Shown piece by piece: positions 12,816-20,817 of a stretch of 21,022 nucleotides of DNA. The notes below the pieces were generated by a model that was given only the letters and a program-made list of their open reading frames with translations, did no database searches and was not told the origin of the DNA. Location: contig DATECS010000151.1 of assembly GCA_035286785.1 (NCBI GenBank), positions 1-21,022 of the forward strand. The letters run 5' to 3'. The stretch comes from UBA11386 sp035286785 (GTDB lineage Bacteria > Planctomycetota > Planctomycetia > Pirellulales > Thermoguttaceae). The translations under genes and the position numbers were made by a program. Within the stretch, counting starts at the first letter, position 1. Each line of letters opens with the position of its first letter.

Positions 12816-15800
12816 CTAATCGCCCTCCCGGCCATACAGCAACCGGTACACCACCGGAATCACGACGAGCGTAAACAGCGTCGACGTGAACAGCCCGAAG
12901 ATGATGGCCCACGCGAGGCCCGAGAAAATCGGGTCGAGCGTGATGACCCAGTTACCCAACAGCGTGGTGCCCGCCGTGGCCAGAATCGGCCGCGTCCGCA
13001 CGGCCACGCTCCGCACGATCGCCTCGTTCAAGGCGAGTCCCTCGGCCACTCCGTGCTGAATGAAGTCGATCAGCACGACCGAATTCCGCACCACGATCCC
13101 CGCCAATGCGATCATCCCGATCATCGCCGTGGCCGTGAGAAACACGGGATTGGGATACCCGCCCACCGGCCGATCGACCAGCACGTTCAACAGCCAGAAG
13201 CCCGGCATGATCCCGACCAGCGTCAAGGGGATCGCCAGCATGATGACCAGCGGCATGACGCGAGAGCGAGTCTCGAACATCAGGATCACAAAAATTCCGA
13301 TCAGCGCCGCGCCAAACGCCAGCCCCAGATCGCGGAACACGTCGAGCGTGATCTTCCATTCGCCCTCGCCGGCCCAATCCACCGTGAAACCGGCCGGAAC
13401 GGCCCACGAATCGTCGCCGCCCGGGAAGAACCACGTGCGCGACTCGACCGGCCGCGGCGCGTCGGCCGGCGTCGTGCGAGTTCCGTCGGGCCGGCGGTCC
13501 CATTGCATGTCGATCACCGCGTCGGCCGGCGGGCGACCGGCCACCTCGCCAAACGCATAGGCCACGCGACGCAGATTCTTGTGATAGATCGTCTTGTCCG
13601 CGGTCGCGTCGACGAACCGGCCTAGCGCCCCGAGTTGGACCATCTGCCCTCCTTCGCCGCGGACGTAAATCTCCTCCAAATCGTCCACGGCTGAGCGCCG
13701 CCAGCGGGGCAACCGAAGCTCGATCCACAGCGGATCGACCTCCTCCGGCGCGTGAACAACCGTGGCTTTCGCTCCCGAGAGCGTCAACCGCAGCGTCTCG
13801 GCGATCTGCCGCGTCGAAATGCCCGACAGCACCGCCTTGGCCTTGTCGGTCTCGAAAACGAGTTTCTCCTGGTCGTCCTCCGCGCTGGTATCGACGTCTA
13901 CCACCCGCGGCTCGCGAGCCATCCGCGCCGCCACCGTTCGCGCCACGTCGATATACTGGTCGTAACTCGCGTTCTCCGGCCCGTACACTTCGGCCGTGAT
14001 CGTCGCGATGACCGGCGGACCCGGCGGAACCTCGACCAGCTTGATTTTCGCGCCCGCCTCGGCTGCCATCCGCGTCAGGTCATCACGGATCCGCAGCACC
14101 AGCGAGTGCGACTGCTGGCTGCGGCGTTCCTTCGGAGCCAAATTGACGCGGATATCGCCGACGTTCGCCCCGTGGCGCAGGAAATAATGCCGCACCATCC
14201 CGTTGAAATCCATCGCCGAGGCCAGCCCCACGTAAATCTGAAAATCCCGCACCTCGTCCACGCCGGCCAGGTAATGGGCCAGCCGTTCGGCCGCGGCGTT
14301 GGTCTGCTCCAGCGTCGCCCCCTCGGGCAGGTCGATCACCACCTGAAATTCATTTTTGTTGTCATAGGGAAGCATTTTCAACGGCACCAGCCGAAACGCC
14401 GGAATGGCCACCGCCCCGACCAGCAGCGCCGCCACCGCGCCCAACATGGTCCACGACGCCCACCGCCGCGCGACGATCGGCCCCAGCACTGCCCGACAGA
14501 TGCGATACAGCGGCCGCCGCGTGATATCGAAACCCTCCGCGCCCTCTTCCGGCTTCGTCGCGTGAAGTTTTCGCAGCGCCACCAGAGCCAGCCACGGCGT
14601 GCTGATGAACGCCACCGTCATCGACACGGCCATCGTCAGCGGCACGCACAGGGCCATCGGCGCCATGTACGGTCCCATCATGCCCGTGATGAACATCAAT
14701 GGAAGAAAACTCACGATGATCGCCAGCGTCGAAAGAATCAACGCCGGCCGCACTTCCTGCACCGCCCGAAGCACCGACTCGCGCGGCGGCAATATCTTCA
14801 TTGCGAAATAACGCGCGATATTCTCCACGTCCGTAATCGGGTCGTCCACCAGAATGCCCAACGACAGGATCAACGCGAAGAGCGTCACCCGATTGATCGT
14901 GTAGCCCGCCAACAGGTTGATGAACAACGTGATGCTGTAACAAATCGGCACGGCCAGCGCCACCACGAGCGCCGCCCGCCAGCCGATCAACACGCCGATC
15001 AGGCCGATGACCGTCAACACGGCGATCACCAGCGACTCGACCAGCTCGTTCACCTTGGCGTCGGCCGTCTCGCCGTAGTCGCGCGTGATCCGGTAATAAA
15101 CCCCGTCGGGCAATTGCGTCCGGGCAAGCTCGGCCATCCGCCGATCGACCGCCTCGGCCACCTTGACGGCGTTGCTCCCCTTGCGTTTGGCCACTGCTAG
15201 ATGCACCGCGGGAAACAAACCGCCCAATTTTTCCAGCGAGGATTTCCCAGCATGCGCCTCCGCTCCTTCGACCGCCGCCCGTGGATCACCCGCCGCCGGT
15301 CCAAACCCGATCCAACTATAGCTGTCCGTTTCCGCCGGCCCGTCGATTACCGCGGCCACGTCCTTCAGATAGACGGGCCGCCCCTCGACCACGTTGATCA
15401 CCAGATTTTCCAGTTCGCCGGCGTCCGCCAGAAACGTGCCCGCCTCGACGACGATCTCGCGGTCCTGCTGCTCAAATCGCCCGGCGGTCGACTGCGAGTT
15501 GCTTGCCTGGAGCGCCTCGGCCACCTGCAAAGCCGACGTTCCACGAGCCGCCAGCCGCATCGGGTCCAACTCGACACGAATCACCCGCGGCCGACCCCCG
15601 ATCACCGACACGCGGTTCGTGTCGGGAATCGCCTGCAATTCGTGCTCCAATTGCTCGACAAGCCGCCGCAGGGCATGGTCGTCGTACCGCGTCGTCTCCG
15701 ACCAGAGCGTCACGTTCACGATCGGCACGTCGTCGATTTCGATCGGCTTGACGACCCAGGCCGTCACTCCCGGCGGAATCCGATCGACGTTCGACTGGAT

Positions 15801-16163
15801 TTTGTTGTAAAGCTTTACCAGCGAGTCTTCGCGGTCCTCGCCCACGTAGAACCGCACGGTCACCACGCACGAGTCGGCCCGCGACATCGAATAGACGTAT
15901 TCCACGCCGTCGATCTGATAGAGCAGCTTCTCCAGGCGATTGGTCACCTGCTTTTCGACCTCTTCGGCCGAAAGGCCCGGCGCCGAGACAAACACGTCGG
16001 CCAGCGGCACGACGATCTGGGGCTCTTCCTCGCGCGGGGTGAGCCACAGCGCCGCCAGCCCCAAGATCGTCGAAACGACGATCAACAGGCCCGCGACGTC
16101 GCCGCGCAAGAAGACCTCGACGACGCGAGTCAAAAACGGCGTCTTTTTTTCGGTGGAACTCAT
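12816..16163 (-). CDS. RND-family efflux pump, inner-membrane permease subunit
   Basis: 1115 residues from ATG 16163, which overlaps the adaptor stop (ATGA) and has GGAG five bases upstream. The usual RND plan is seen: a first helix (about 23-42), a large periplasmic loop (about 43-370) with APGLSAEEVEKQVTNRLEKLL, a block of helices (372-540), a second periplasmic loop (about 600-900), and a final helix block. Proton-relay residues Asp440 and Asp441 (GILVDDPITDVENI) match AcrB Asp407/408. At the AcrB Lys940 position this protein has Arg1026 (GIVVRNSVVLIDF). With the adaptor it should form a tripartite exporter; no TolC-like channel gene is in the window. Substrate unknown: it lacks the Met-rich and metal-site features I would need to call it a metal pump. 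Confidence 0.94.
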   Translation of the reverse strand: MSSTEKKTPFLTRVVEVFLRGDVAGLLIVVSTILGLAALWLTPREEEPQIVVPLADVFVSAPGLSAEEVEKQVTNRLEKLLYQIDGVEYVYSMSRADSCVVTVRFYVGEDREDSLVKLYNKIQSNVDRIPPGVTAWVVKPIEIDDVPIVNVTLWSETTRYDDHALRRLVEQLEHELQAIPDTNRVSVIGGRPRVIRVELDPMRLAARGTSALQVAEALQASNSQSTAGRFEQQDREIVVEAGTFLADAGELENLVINVVEGRPVYLKDVAAVIDGPAETDSYSWIGFGPAAGDPRAAVEGAEAHAGKSSLEKLGGLFPAVHLAVAKRKGSNAVKVAEAVDRRMAELARTQLPDGVYYRITRDYGETADAKVNELVESLVIAVLTVIGLIGVLIGWRAALVVALAVPICYSITLFINLLAGYTINRVTLFALILSLGILVDDPITDVENIARYFAMKILPPRESVLRAVQEVRPALILSTLAIIVSFLPLMFITGMMGPYMAPMALCVPLTMAVSMTVAFISTPWLALVALRKLHATKPEEGAEGFDITRRPLYRICRAVLGPIVARRWASWTMLGAVAALLVGAVAIPAFRLVPLKMLPYDNKNEFQVVIDLPEGATLEQTNAAAERLAHYLAGVDEVRDFQIYVGLASAMDFNGMVRHYFLRHGANVGDIRVNLAPKERRSQQSHSLVLRIRDDLTRMAAEAGAKIKLVEVPPGPPVIATITAEVYGPENASYDQYIDVARTVAARMAREPRVVDVDTSAEDDQEKLVFETDKAKAVLSGISTRQIAETLRLTLSGAKATVVHAPEEVDPLWIELRLPRWRRSAVDDLEEIYVRGEGGQMVQLGALGRFVDATADKTIYHKNLRRVAYAFGEVAGRPPADAVIDMQWDRRPDGTRTTPADAPRPVESRTWFFPGGDDSWAVPAGFTVDWAGEGEWKITLDVFRDLGLAFGAALIGIFVILMFETRSRVMPLVIMLAIPLTLVGIMPGFWLLNVLVDRPVGGYPNPVFLTATAMIGMIALAGIVVRNSVVLIDFIQHGVAEGLALNEAIVRSVAVRTRPILATAGTTLLGNWVITLDPIFSGLAWAIIFGLFTSTLFTLVVIPVVYRLLYGREGD

Positions 16164-17335
16164 GGCGTCTCCGCACCTTCCGGCGTTTCATCCTCGGCGT
16201 CGTGGCCAGCCGCTTTTCGCGCCAGGACTTTCTCCCCCGCTGCCAACCCGCTGAGCACTTCGACCCGCTCCGGCCGGCCTTCCGCGTCGAACCGCCCGAT
16301 GCGTCCCGTTTTGATGAACCGTCGTTCCAGCGTCCTGTCGTCGCGGACGACGTCGACCATTTCAAGCTGTCCAATCCGCTCGATGGCGTCGGCCGCGAGA
16401 CAAAGATGCCGCCGTTGGCCCGCCGGAATCAGCAATCGGCCGAACATCCCCTCGAACATCCCCGGCGATTTGGGCAGCGCCACCTTGACCAGAAACGACC
16501 GGCTGGCCGCCTGTGCCTGGGGGACGATCTCGTCGACGGTCGCATCCACCGTCCGGTCCAAAGCGTCGATCCGTACCCTCAACTTCTCACCCTGCGCGAG
16601 CTTCACCGCCAGGTTCTCCATCACCGGCACCTCGAGCCGCAGCGACGTCGGATCGTACAAAATCAACAGCGGCACGCCCGGCTGCGCCATGTCGCCCTCC
16701 TCGGCCAACCGATCGACGATGATGCCAGACTTTGGGGCCTTGATCGTGCTGTAGGAGACCGTCACGTCGGCCTCGGCCAACGCCTGCTGAGCGTGATCCA
16801 GATTCGCCCGAGCCACTTCGACCCGCGACTGCACTTCGTCATACTCCTCCTTGCTGATGATCCGCGTCTTGATTAGTTCGCTCGCCCGGGCAAAATCCTT
16901 CTCGGCCTTGTCCAACGATGCTTGGGCCGACACAAGCGAGGCGTGGGCCTGGCTTCGCGAGGTTTCCAGCGTCCGGCGGTCGAGCACCACCAGGTCGTCC
17001 CCCGCTTTCACCTCCTGGCCCGCGCGAGCCATGACCCGCTGAATCGGCGCCAGCACCCGCGCCGAGATTTCCGTCCGCGTCGCCGCTTTCAACGTGCCCA
17101 GCGCTTCCTCGAAATACGGCTGGACAATCTCGTGGACTTCCTCGACCTTGGCGCCGTCGGCGATTTTTCTCACCGGTTGCTCCGTCTCGCCCGGCGGAAT
17201 CTTCCGCGTCCAAGAGACCGTGACCCATTTCATGGCCACGACCACCGACACGACGAGAATCCCGATCAGCACGAGCGTCAACACGGACGCGCTAACGATC
17301 TTCCAAATGGGCAGTTTCTTCATCGACGCCACCAT
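16160..17335 (-). CDS. RND efflux periplasmic adaptor subunit (membrane fusion protein)
   Basis: 391 residues from ATG 17335, with AGGAG three bases upstream; the adjacent GTG 17332 would have better spacing, and ATG 17323 (MKKLPIWK) is also possible. One N-terminal membrane helix (about 12-34) anchors it to the inner membrane. A lipoyl-like half-motif (ISARVLAPIQRVMARAGQEVKAGDDLVVLD, about 90-119) is followed by a heptad-rich alpha-hairpin (about 122-190) and the second lipoyl half (STIKAPKSGIIVDRLAEEGD, 196-215). Beta-barrel and membrane-proximal domains follow, and the tail is acidic. It should bridge the RND pump to an outer-membrane channel. Its stop overlaps the pump's start, so the two are translationally coupled. 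Confidence 0.93.
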   Translation of the reverse strand: MVASMKKLPIWKIVSASVLTLVLIGILVVSVVVAMKWVTVSWTRKIPPGETEQPVRKIADGAKVEEVHEIVQPYFEEALGTLKAATRTEISARVLAPIQRVMARAGQEVKAGDDLVVLDRRTLETSRSQAHASLVSAQASLDKAEKDFARASELIKTRIISKEEYDEVQSRVEVARANLDHAQQALAEADVTVSYSTIKAPKSGIIVDRLAEEGDMAQPGVPLLILYDPTSLRLEVPVMENLAVKLAQGEKLRVRIDALDRTVDATVDEIVPQAQAASRSFLVKVALPKSPGMFEGMFGRLLIPAGQRRHLCLAADAIERIGQLEMVDVVRDDRTLERRFIKTGRIGRFDAEGRPERVEVLSGLAAGEKVLARKAAGHDAEDETPEGAETP

Positions 17336-17395
17336 GAACTCCTGTGTGTAAAGCCCCCCAAGCAGTCGCGTCAAAATAAGTTGATAATCTTTTAA

Positions 17396-17464
17396 GGAAC
17401 ACTAATCCGCACTAATCGACACTCATGAGAATGATCAGTGAAAATTAGCGGAAATTAGCGTTCC
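17396..17464. repeat. Imperfect inverted repeat with CTAAT units
   Basis: Arms at 17396-17423 and 17437-17464 are reverse complements at 20 of 28 positions, both containing CTAAT twice at a ten-base interval, around a 13-base centre. It lies between the oxidase operon (stop at 17522) and the adaptor start (17335), both on the minus strand. It could be a terminator for the first, an operator site for the second, or another interspersed repeat; the sequence resembles ATTAG-rich repeats seen in other genomes. Confidence 0.6.
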
Positions 17465-17521
17465 TTTGTTTTTGGGTGGTTTTCGATTTCGATCAAGTTA
17501 TTATGATGCCGGCTCTATTTT

Positions 17522-18655
17522 CTACGCGGCTCCCCTCGCCGCTTTCACCACCTGCGCGACCATCCACAAAATCACCAACGCCCCGGCCACGAAGAGCACC
17601 AAGAACGTCACCAACGGGCCCCACTCAATCTCCGTCGGCCGCCCGGCCAGATCGGCAAACGCCCCGACGCGAATATTCTGCACCACCTGCCGGCTGATCG
17701 CGTTGAGGGCCAACGCTCCGAATTGCGCCGCCGCCACGCTGGTGGCCCCCGCCCGCGTGAATCCTCGAACGGCCATCAACACCAACAGCGCCACCGGCAG
17801 CCCCGGCGCCACGGCCGTCGCCAGCGTCAACGGCAGCGTGGGCCACGCGAACATCCGCTCAAAAAGCCCGTCGGGCCACGTGCCGAACACGTACCATGAC
17901 CCGGCCGCCGCGAACCACGCCGCTCCGACCGTCGCCAGCCCCAACGCAAACCGCCCGGCCCAGCGTCGATACGCCTCGGGAGCCTCGCGGAAGAACCAAG
18001 CCGCGTCCAACACGACCCATGCGGCGGTCGTCCCCAGCGCCAGGCCGAACATCATCAACCATCGCGGCAAAATCTGAACGTCGTACAGATTCGCCCCCGT
18101 TCCCGTCGCTGCCCCGGCGACCTGATGGTTTCCCCACAACAATGACCATGCCTCGACGTGCTCCGTCAGACTCAGCCCGTTGACCAATAGATAGCCGATC
18201 GTCATGAACAGCACGGCCGACGTCCACCCGATGAACTTCCGCCACGGCGACGGCCCCGAGGGCTCCGCGTCGCGCAGGCCGAACGAGTAGAGGTACACCC
18301 CGTAGTACGCCGGAATCAGCAACACGACGATCGCCATCCAGTACCACGCCGTCAGGATCGTCGCCGGATAGAAGAATTGCGAATAGGCCAACTGCATGAA
18401 CAACAGCGGCACGATCCCGAAATTCACTCCGTACGCCACGATGATCGGCATCTGCCGCATCAACCGTCGCGAAAAAACCACCGCATGCTCCCCGCCCGCC
18501 GCGCGCAGAAACATCGCCGTCATAATCCCCGCGAACCAAAGATTCATCGGAACCAGGTGCAGCGTGAACCCGAGCACCTTGAACAACTCGATGAACCAAT
18601 ACGGCACCGGCAGCGGAGCCAGCGACGACGAATCAACCAGCATGTGCGGATCCAT
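17522..18655 (-). CDS. Cytochrome bd-like oxidase, second membrane subunit
   Basis: 377 residues from ATG 18655, overlapping the large-subunit stop (ATGA) and preceded by AGGAGGAGG seven bases upstream. About nine hydrophobic helices are visible. Helix 1 contains GFTLHLVPMNLWFAG, with a His placed like a haem ligand, and near the C-terminus NAISRQVVQNIRV resembles the GEFIREAVRKPYVV segment of the large subunit. That suggests an internal paralogue of the CydA-like subunit rather than a classical CydB; this is inference from a few motifs. No c-type haem motif is present. It should sit in the inner membrane as partner of the upstream-encoded subunit. Functionally unassigned beyond the complex. 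Confidence 0.75.
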   Translation of the reverse strand: MDPHMLVDSSSLAPLPVPYWFIELFKVLGFTLHLVPMNLWFAGIMTAMFLRAAGGEHAVVFSRRLMRQMPIIVAYGVNFGIVPLLFMQLAYSQFFYPATILTAWYWMAIVVLLIPAYYGVYLYSFGLRDAEPSGPSPWRKFIGWTSAVLFMTIGYLLVNGLSLTEHVEAWSLLWGNHQVAGAATGTGANLYDVQILPRWLMMFGLALGTTAAWVVLDAAWFFREAPEAYRRWAGRFALGLATVGAAWFAAAGSWYVFGTWPDGLFERMFAWPTLPLTLATAVAPGLPVALLVLMAVRGFTRAGATSVAAAQFGALALNAISRQVVQNIRVGAFADLAGRPTEIEWGPLVTFLVLFVAGALVILWMVAQVVKAARGAA

Positions 18656-20040
18656 CAGCGGTCCTCCTCCTGGCCGTCCAACCGCATCCCCTTCGGCTTC
18701 GGCGGAGCAATCGCGGCCAAGTATTCACCCAGCAGCAGAGCCTCCTCCTCCGTCCCGCACCACGGCGGCATGTAGAAATGGGTCTTCTCGAACCCCACGA
18801 TCATCTGCTGAATCGCCCCGGGCGAGCGACCCCGCACCAACGGCGCCACGGCCGAGTACCCGTCGCGCGCCGCGTGACAATCGTTGCATTGATACTGAAA
18901 CAGCACCTCGCCCAGCGCCAACCGTTCGTCGTGCCCCAAAGCCGCCAGCCGTCCCGCGTCCAGCCGCCCGTCGACGATCAAGCCCGGATGCCGCTCCACG
19001 ACCAGCGCCCGAGTCCACGTCCCCCCGGCCAGGATCCCCGACTGCCGAAGACGCGGAATCTCCTCCGGAAGAATCTGGTTGCCCAGCACCACGTTATAGA
19101 CCACGTACGGCTTGCGGACCGCCTCGCGGATAAACTCGCCCGTGGTCACCGCCCCGAAGCCGAACAAAAGCATCATGGCCGCGAAACCGGGCGAAAGCCA
19201 ACTCGGATTGCGATACGGCCCGAACCAGATCGCCGCGAAAACCACCACGGTCATCGCGACGACCGCCGCCATCAGCACGTTCAACACCGACGCGGTGGGC
19301 AGCACGGCCATCGCCGACGGCGGCAAGAACGCATACCACCCCGCCCCGCCCGCCGCGATCAAAACCACTCCTACGAACGACGGCCGCAGACTCCGCCGGC
19401 TGATCAACTCCCGAAGCTCCGCGTCTTTGATCGTCAGCGACGCGTGCAGGTACACGTACAACGACGTCAGCAGCAACGCCCCGCCCGTCCGCGCAACGAC
19501 CTGCGGAACGAACTGCGGGTTGAAAAACCCGACCCAAAACCCGCCCCGCGCCGGCCAATCGCCCGGGTTGAGCATGAACGCCGTGATGCCCGTGATCAAC
19601 ACAAGACTGATCCATGCCGCCGCGCCGTAGATCATCCCGATTCGCACGTGGGTCCGCTCCGGCAGCCGCCCCCACCAGTAAAAGAAGATGAAGGCCGACG
19701 TGATCTCGATCACGAAGAAAACCCACTCCATGGCCCAGCCGAACACGAACGTCCGAATGAGCACCTCCGTGGCCAAGGGCGAAGCCAATCCAATCGTCCA
19801 CCAAATTCCCACGCCCGTGATCGCCCCGAACACGACCGTCAGAAGGACAAAAAACCGGGCATGACGGCGAAGATAGGCAAGATAGCCGCGGTTGTGCTTC
19901 CGATACGCAAACCGCGTCTCCCACGCCAAGAACAACCCCCCGCCCACGGCGTAATGCGAAACCAACACATGAACCACCGCCACCAGGGCGATCAGCATCG
20001 GCGCCGTCAGGTAGGGGACGTACCACCAGGGATAATGCAT
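18655..20040 (-). CDS. Cytochrome bd-like oxidase subunit I with C-terminal cytochrome c domain
   Basis: 461 residues from ATG 20040 (MHYPWWYVPYL), with AAGGGAG ten bases upstream. The N-terminal part follows CydA: His24 (VVHVLVSHYAVGGG) fits the CydA haem b595/d ligand region, Glu105 and Glu112 lie in AMEWVFFVIEITSAF, then WWGRL (122-126), ITAFMLNPGDW (152-162) and GEFIREAVRKPYV (301-313) match the CydA segments ending WDRL, GWMQNP and EYGRQPW. There is no long quinol-binding Q-loop. After the last helix a soluble domain carries a c-type haem site CNDCH (385-389) and a likely axial Met424 (FYMPPW). Thus electrons probably come from a cytochrome c-like donor rather than quinol, as proposed for non-quinol families of the cytochrome bd superfamily. 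Inner membrane with the haem c domain outside. Confidence 0.85.
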   Translation of the reverse strand: MHYPWWYVPYLTAPMLIALVAVVHVLVSHYAVGGGLFLAWETRFAYRKHNRGYLAYLRRHARFFVLLTVVFGAITGVGIWWTIGLASPLATEVLIRTFVFGWAMEWVFFVIEITSAFIFFYWWGRLPERTHVRIGMIYGAAAWISLVLITGITAFMLNPGDWPARGGFWVGFFNPQFVPQVVARTGGALLLTSLYVYLHASLTIKDAELRELISRRSLRPSFVGVVLIAAGGAGWYAFLPPSAMAVLPTASVLNVLMAAVVAMTVVVFAAIWFGPYRNPSWLSPGFAAMMLLFGFGAVTTGEFIREAVRKPYVVYNVVLGNQILPEEIPRLRQSGILAGGTWTRALVVERHPGLIVDGRLDAGRLAALGHDERLALGEVLFQYQCNDCHAARDGYSAVAPLVRGRSPGAIQQMIVGFEKTHFYMPPWCGTEEEALLLGEYLAAIAPPKPKGMRLDGQEEDR

Positions 20041-20137
20041 TGGCGCAAGACTCCCTTCATACCAGCGAAAAGATTCCTTGGCCGGAAAAAGAAATAGATT
20101 TTGGCCTAACCATACCACACGGCCCGCGAACTCGGAA

Positions 20138-20203
20138 GTAGGGTGGGACGATCGCGACAAACCGCCTTATTCTGTCAATACGGTTTCCCGCGATCGCCCC
20201 ACC
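20138..20203. repeat. Single-hairpin repeat, GTAGGGTGGGGCGA family (copy 4)
   Basis: It begins GTAGGGTGGGACGATCGCG and ends CGCGATCGCCCCACC; the stem pairs with one mismatch, extended by AAACCG/CGGTTT in the loop. It lies in the 199-base gap upstream of the oxidase operon, between the zf-HC2 stop (20240) and the oxidase start (20040), all on the minus strand. It could terminate the zf-HC2 transcript. Confidence 0.8.
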
Positions 20204-20239
20204 AAGAATCTCCCCGACCTCAGCCACCCCGCCGGCCGC

Positions 20240-20497
20240 CTACCCCGTCCCATGTCCTGAGAACTTCGCCGCCCAATGGCCCCGGAGCAAACCGTCGAGA
20301 TGCTCGTGCAGCGCGGCCGGCACGTCCACGCTCGCGTCGGCCGCATAGACGGAAATCGTCCTGCGAATATTGTCCACCACCAGTTCGCAGGCAGGACACT
20401 CTTCAAGATGACGCTCGATCATCGCGGAAGTTTCGGCATCGAGCTCGCCGTCGACGTACTCGATCAACGCCGCAAACAGATCTTCACATCGTATCAT
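20240..20497 (-). CDS. zf-HC2 (anti-sigma-type zinc finger) protein, orphan
   Basis: 85 residues from ATG 20497; only a weak AACAAG precedes the start. The sequence matches the zf-HC2/ZAS pattern: Cys4, then YVDGELDAETSAMIERHLEE with His30, Cys34 and Cys37 (HLEECPAC), followed by VVDNIRRTISVYA. Zinc held by such residues forms an anti-sigma fold that clamps region 2 or 4 of ECF sigma factors, and oxidation of the cysteines can release the sigma. There is no membrane helix, so it would be cytosolic. Unusually, no sigma gene is beside it; the only ECF gene in the window is at 3289-3918. It neighbours a superoxide dismutase gene and an oxygen reductase operon, which fits a redox-sensing role, but that is inference. 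Confidence 0.85.
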   Translation of the reverse strand: MIRCEDLFAALIEYVDGELDAETSAMIERHLEECPACELVVDNIRRTISVYAADASVDVPAALHEHLDGLLRGHWAAKFSGHGTG

Positions 20498-20817
20498 CTT
20501 GTTGCGTCTCGAACCCGTTTTCTCACCGCGGACACAGAGAGCACGAAAAGTGTAGAAGAACAGACAGGACCATTGCTATTCTGTTGGATGCGCGGCCGGT
20601 CGTTTCGTTACAGTCCGTTTCCGCCCTTTGTACGACGATGCAACCTCTTGGGTCATGCAATACCCCCCGCCATGCCGTTGCTCGCCGTCCCTTGTCTTCG
20701 ATCGCCCCAAGTCTATTATTTTAACAGCTAGTGCTGTCTAAATTCGAGCGGCCGATTGTCTCGGACGCTCGGCGACAACCGAACGCTTTCATGGGACTTT
20801 CGATCGGAGAAGAAGCC
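20498..20817. other. Intergenic region between zf-HC2 and superoxide dismutase genes
   Basis: This 320-base gap separates divergent genes. It contains a candidate promoter for the dismutase gene (20692-20719) with a small palindrome at the predicted start. Near 20518-20542 the phrase TCTCACCGCGGACACAGAGA resembles a dispersed repeat whose translation (SHRGHREH) appears in unrelated hypothetical proteins. I see no gene in it. Confidence 0.6.
20692..20737 (+). promoter_or_regulatory. Candidate promoter and palindrome for superoxide dismutase gene
   Basis: TTGTCT (20692-20697) and TATTAT (20714-20719) are 16 bases apart. A palindrome ACAGC-TAGT-GCTGT (20724-20737) lies at the predicted transcription start, where a repressor could act. 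The leader would be about 90 bases. Both the promoter and the operator reading are by pattern only. Confidence 0.42.

Noticed and set aside
13752..16754. Long plus-strand frames (482 and 517 residues) opposite the RND operon
   Set aside because: Low-complexity Arg/His/Gln composition, and the minus strand encodes unmistakable RND and adaptor proteins.
20143..20724. A 193-residue plus-strand frame containing SHRGHREH
   Set aside because: It crosses the repeat at 20138-20203 and the antisense of the zf-HC2 gene, and its recognisable phrase comes from a dispersed repeat.
20753..20781. Weak inverted repeat CGATTGTC / GACAACCG in the dismutase leader
   Set aside because: Only eight bases with one mismatch and a 13-base loop; no riboswitch or attenuator features.
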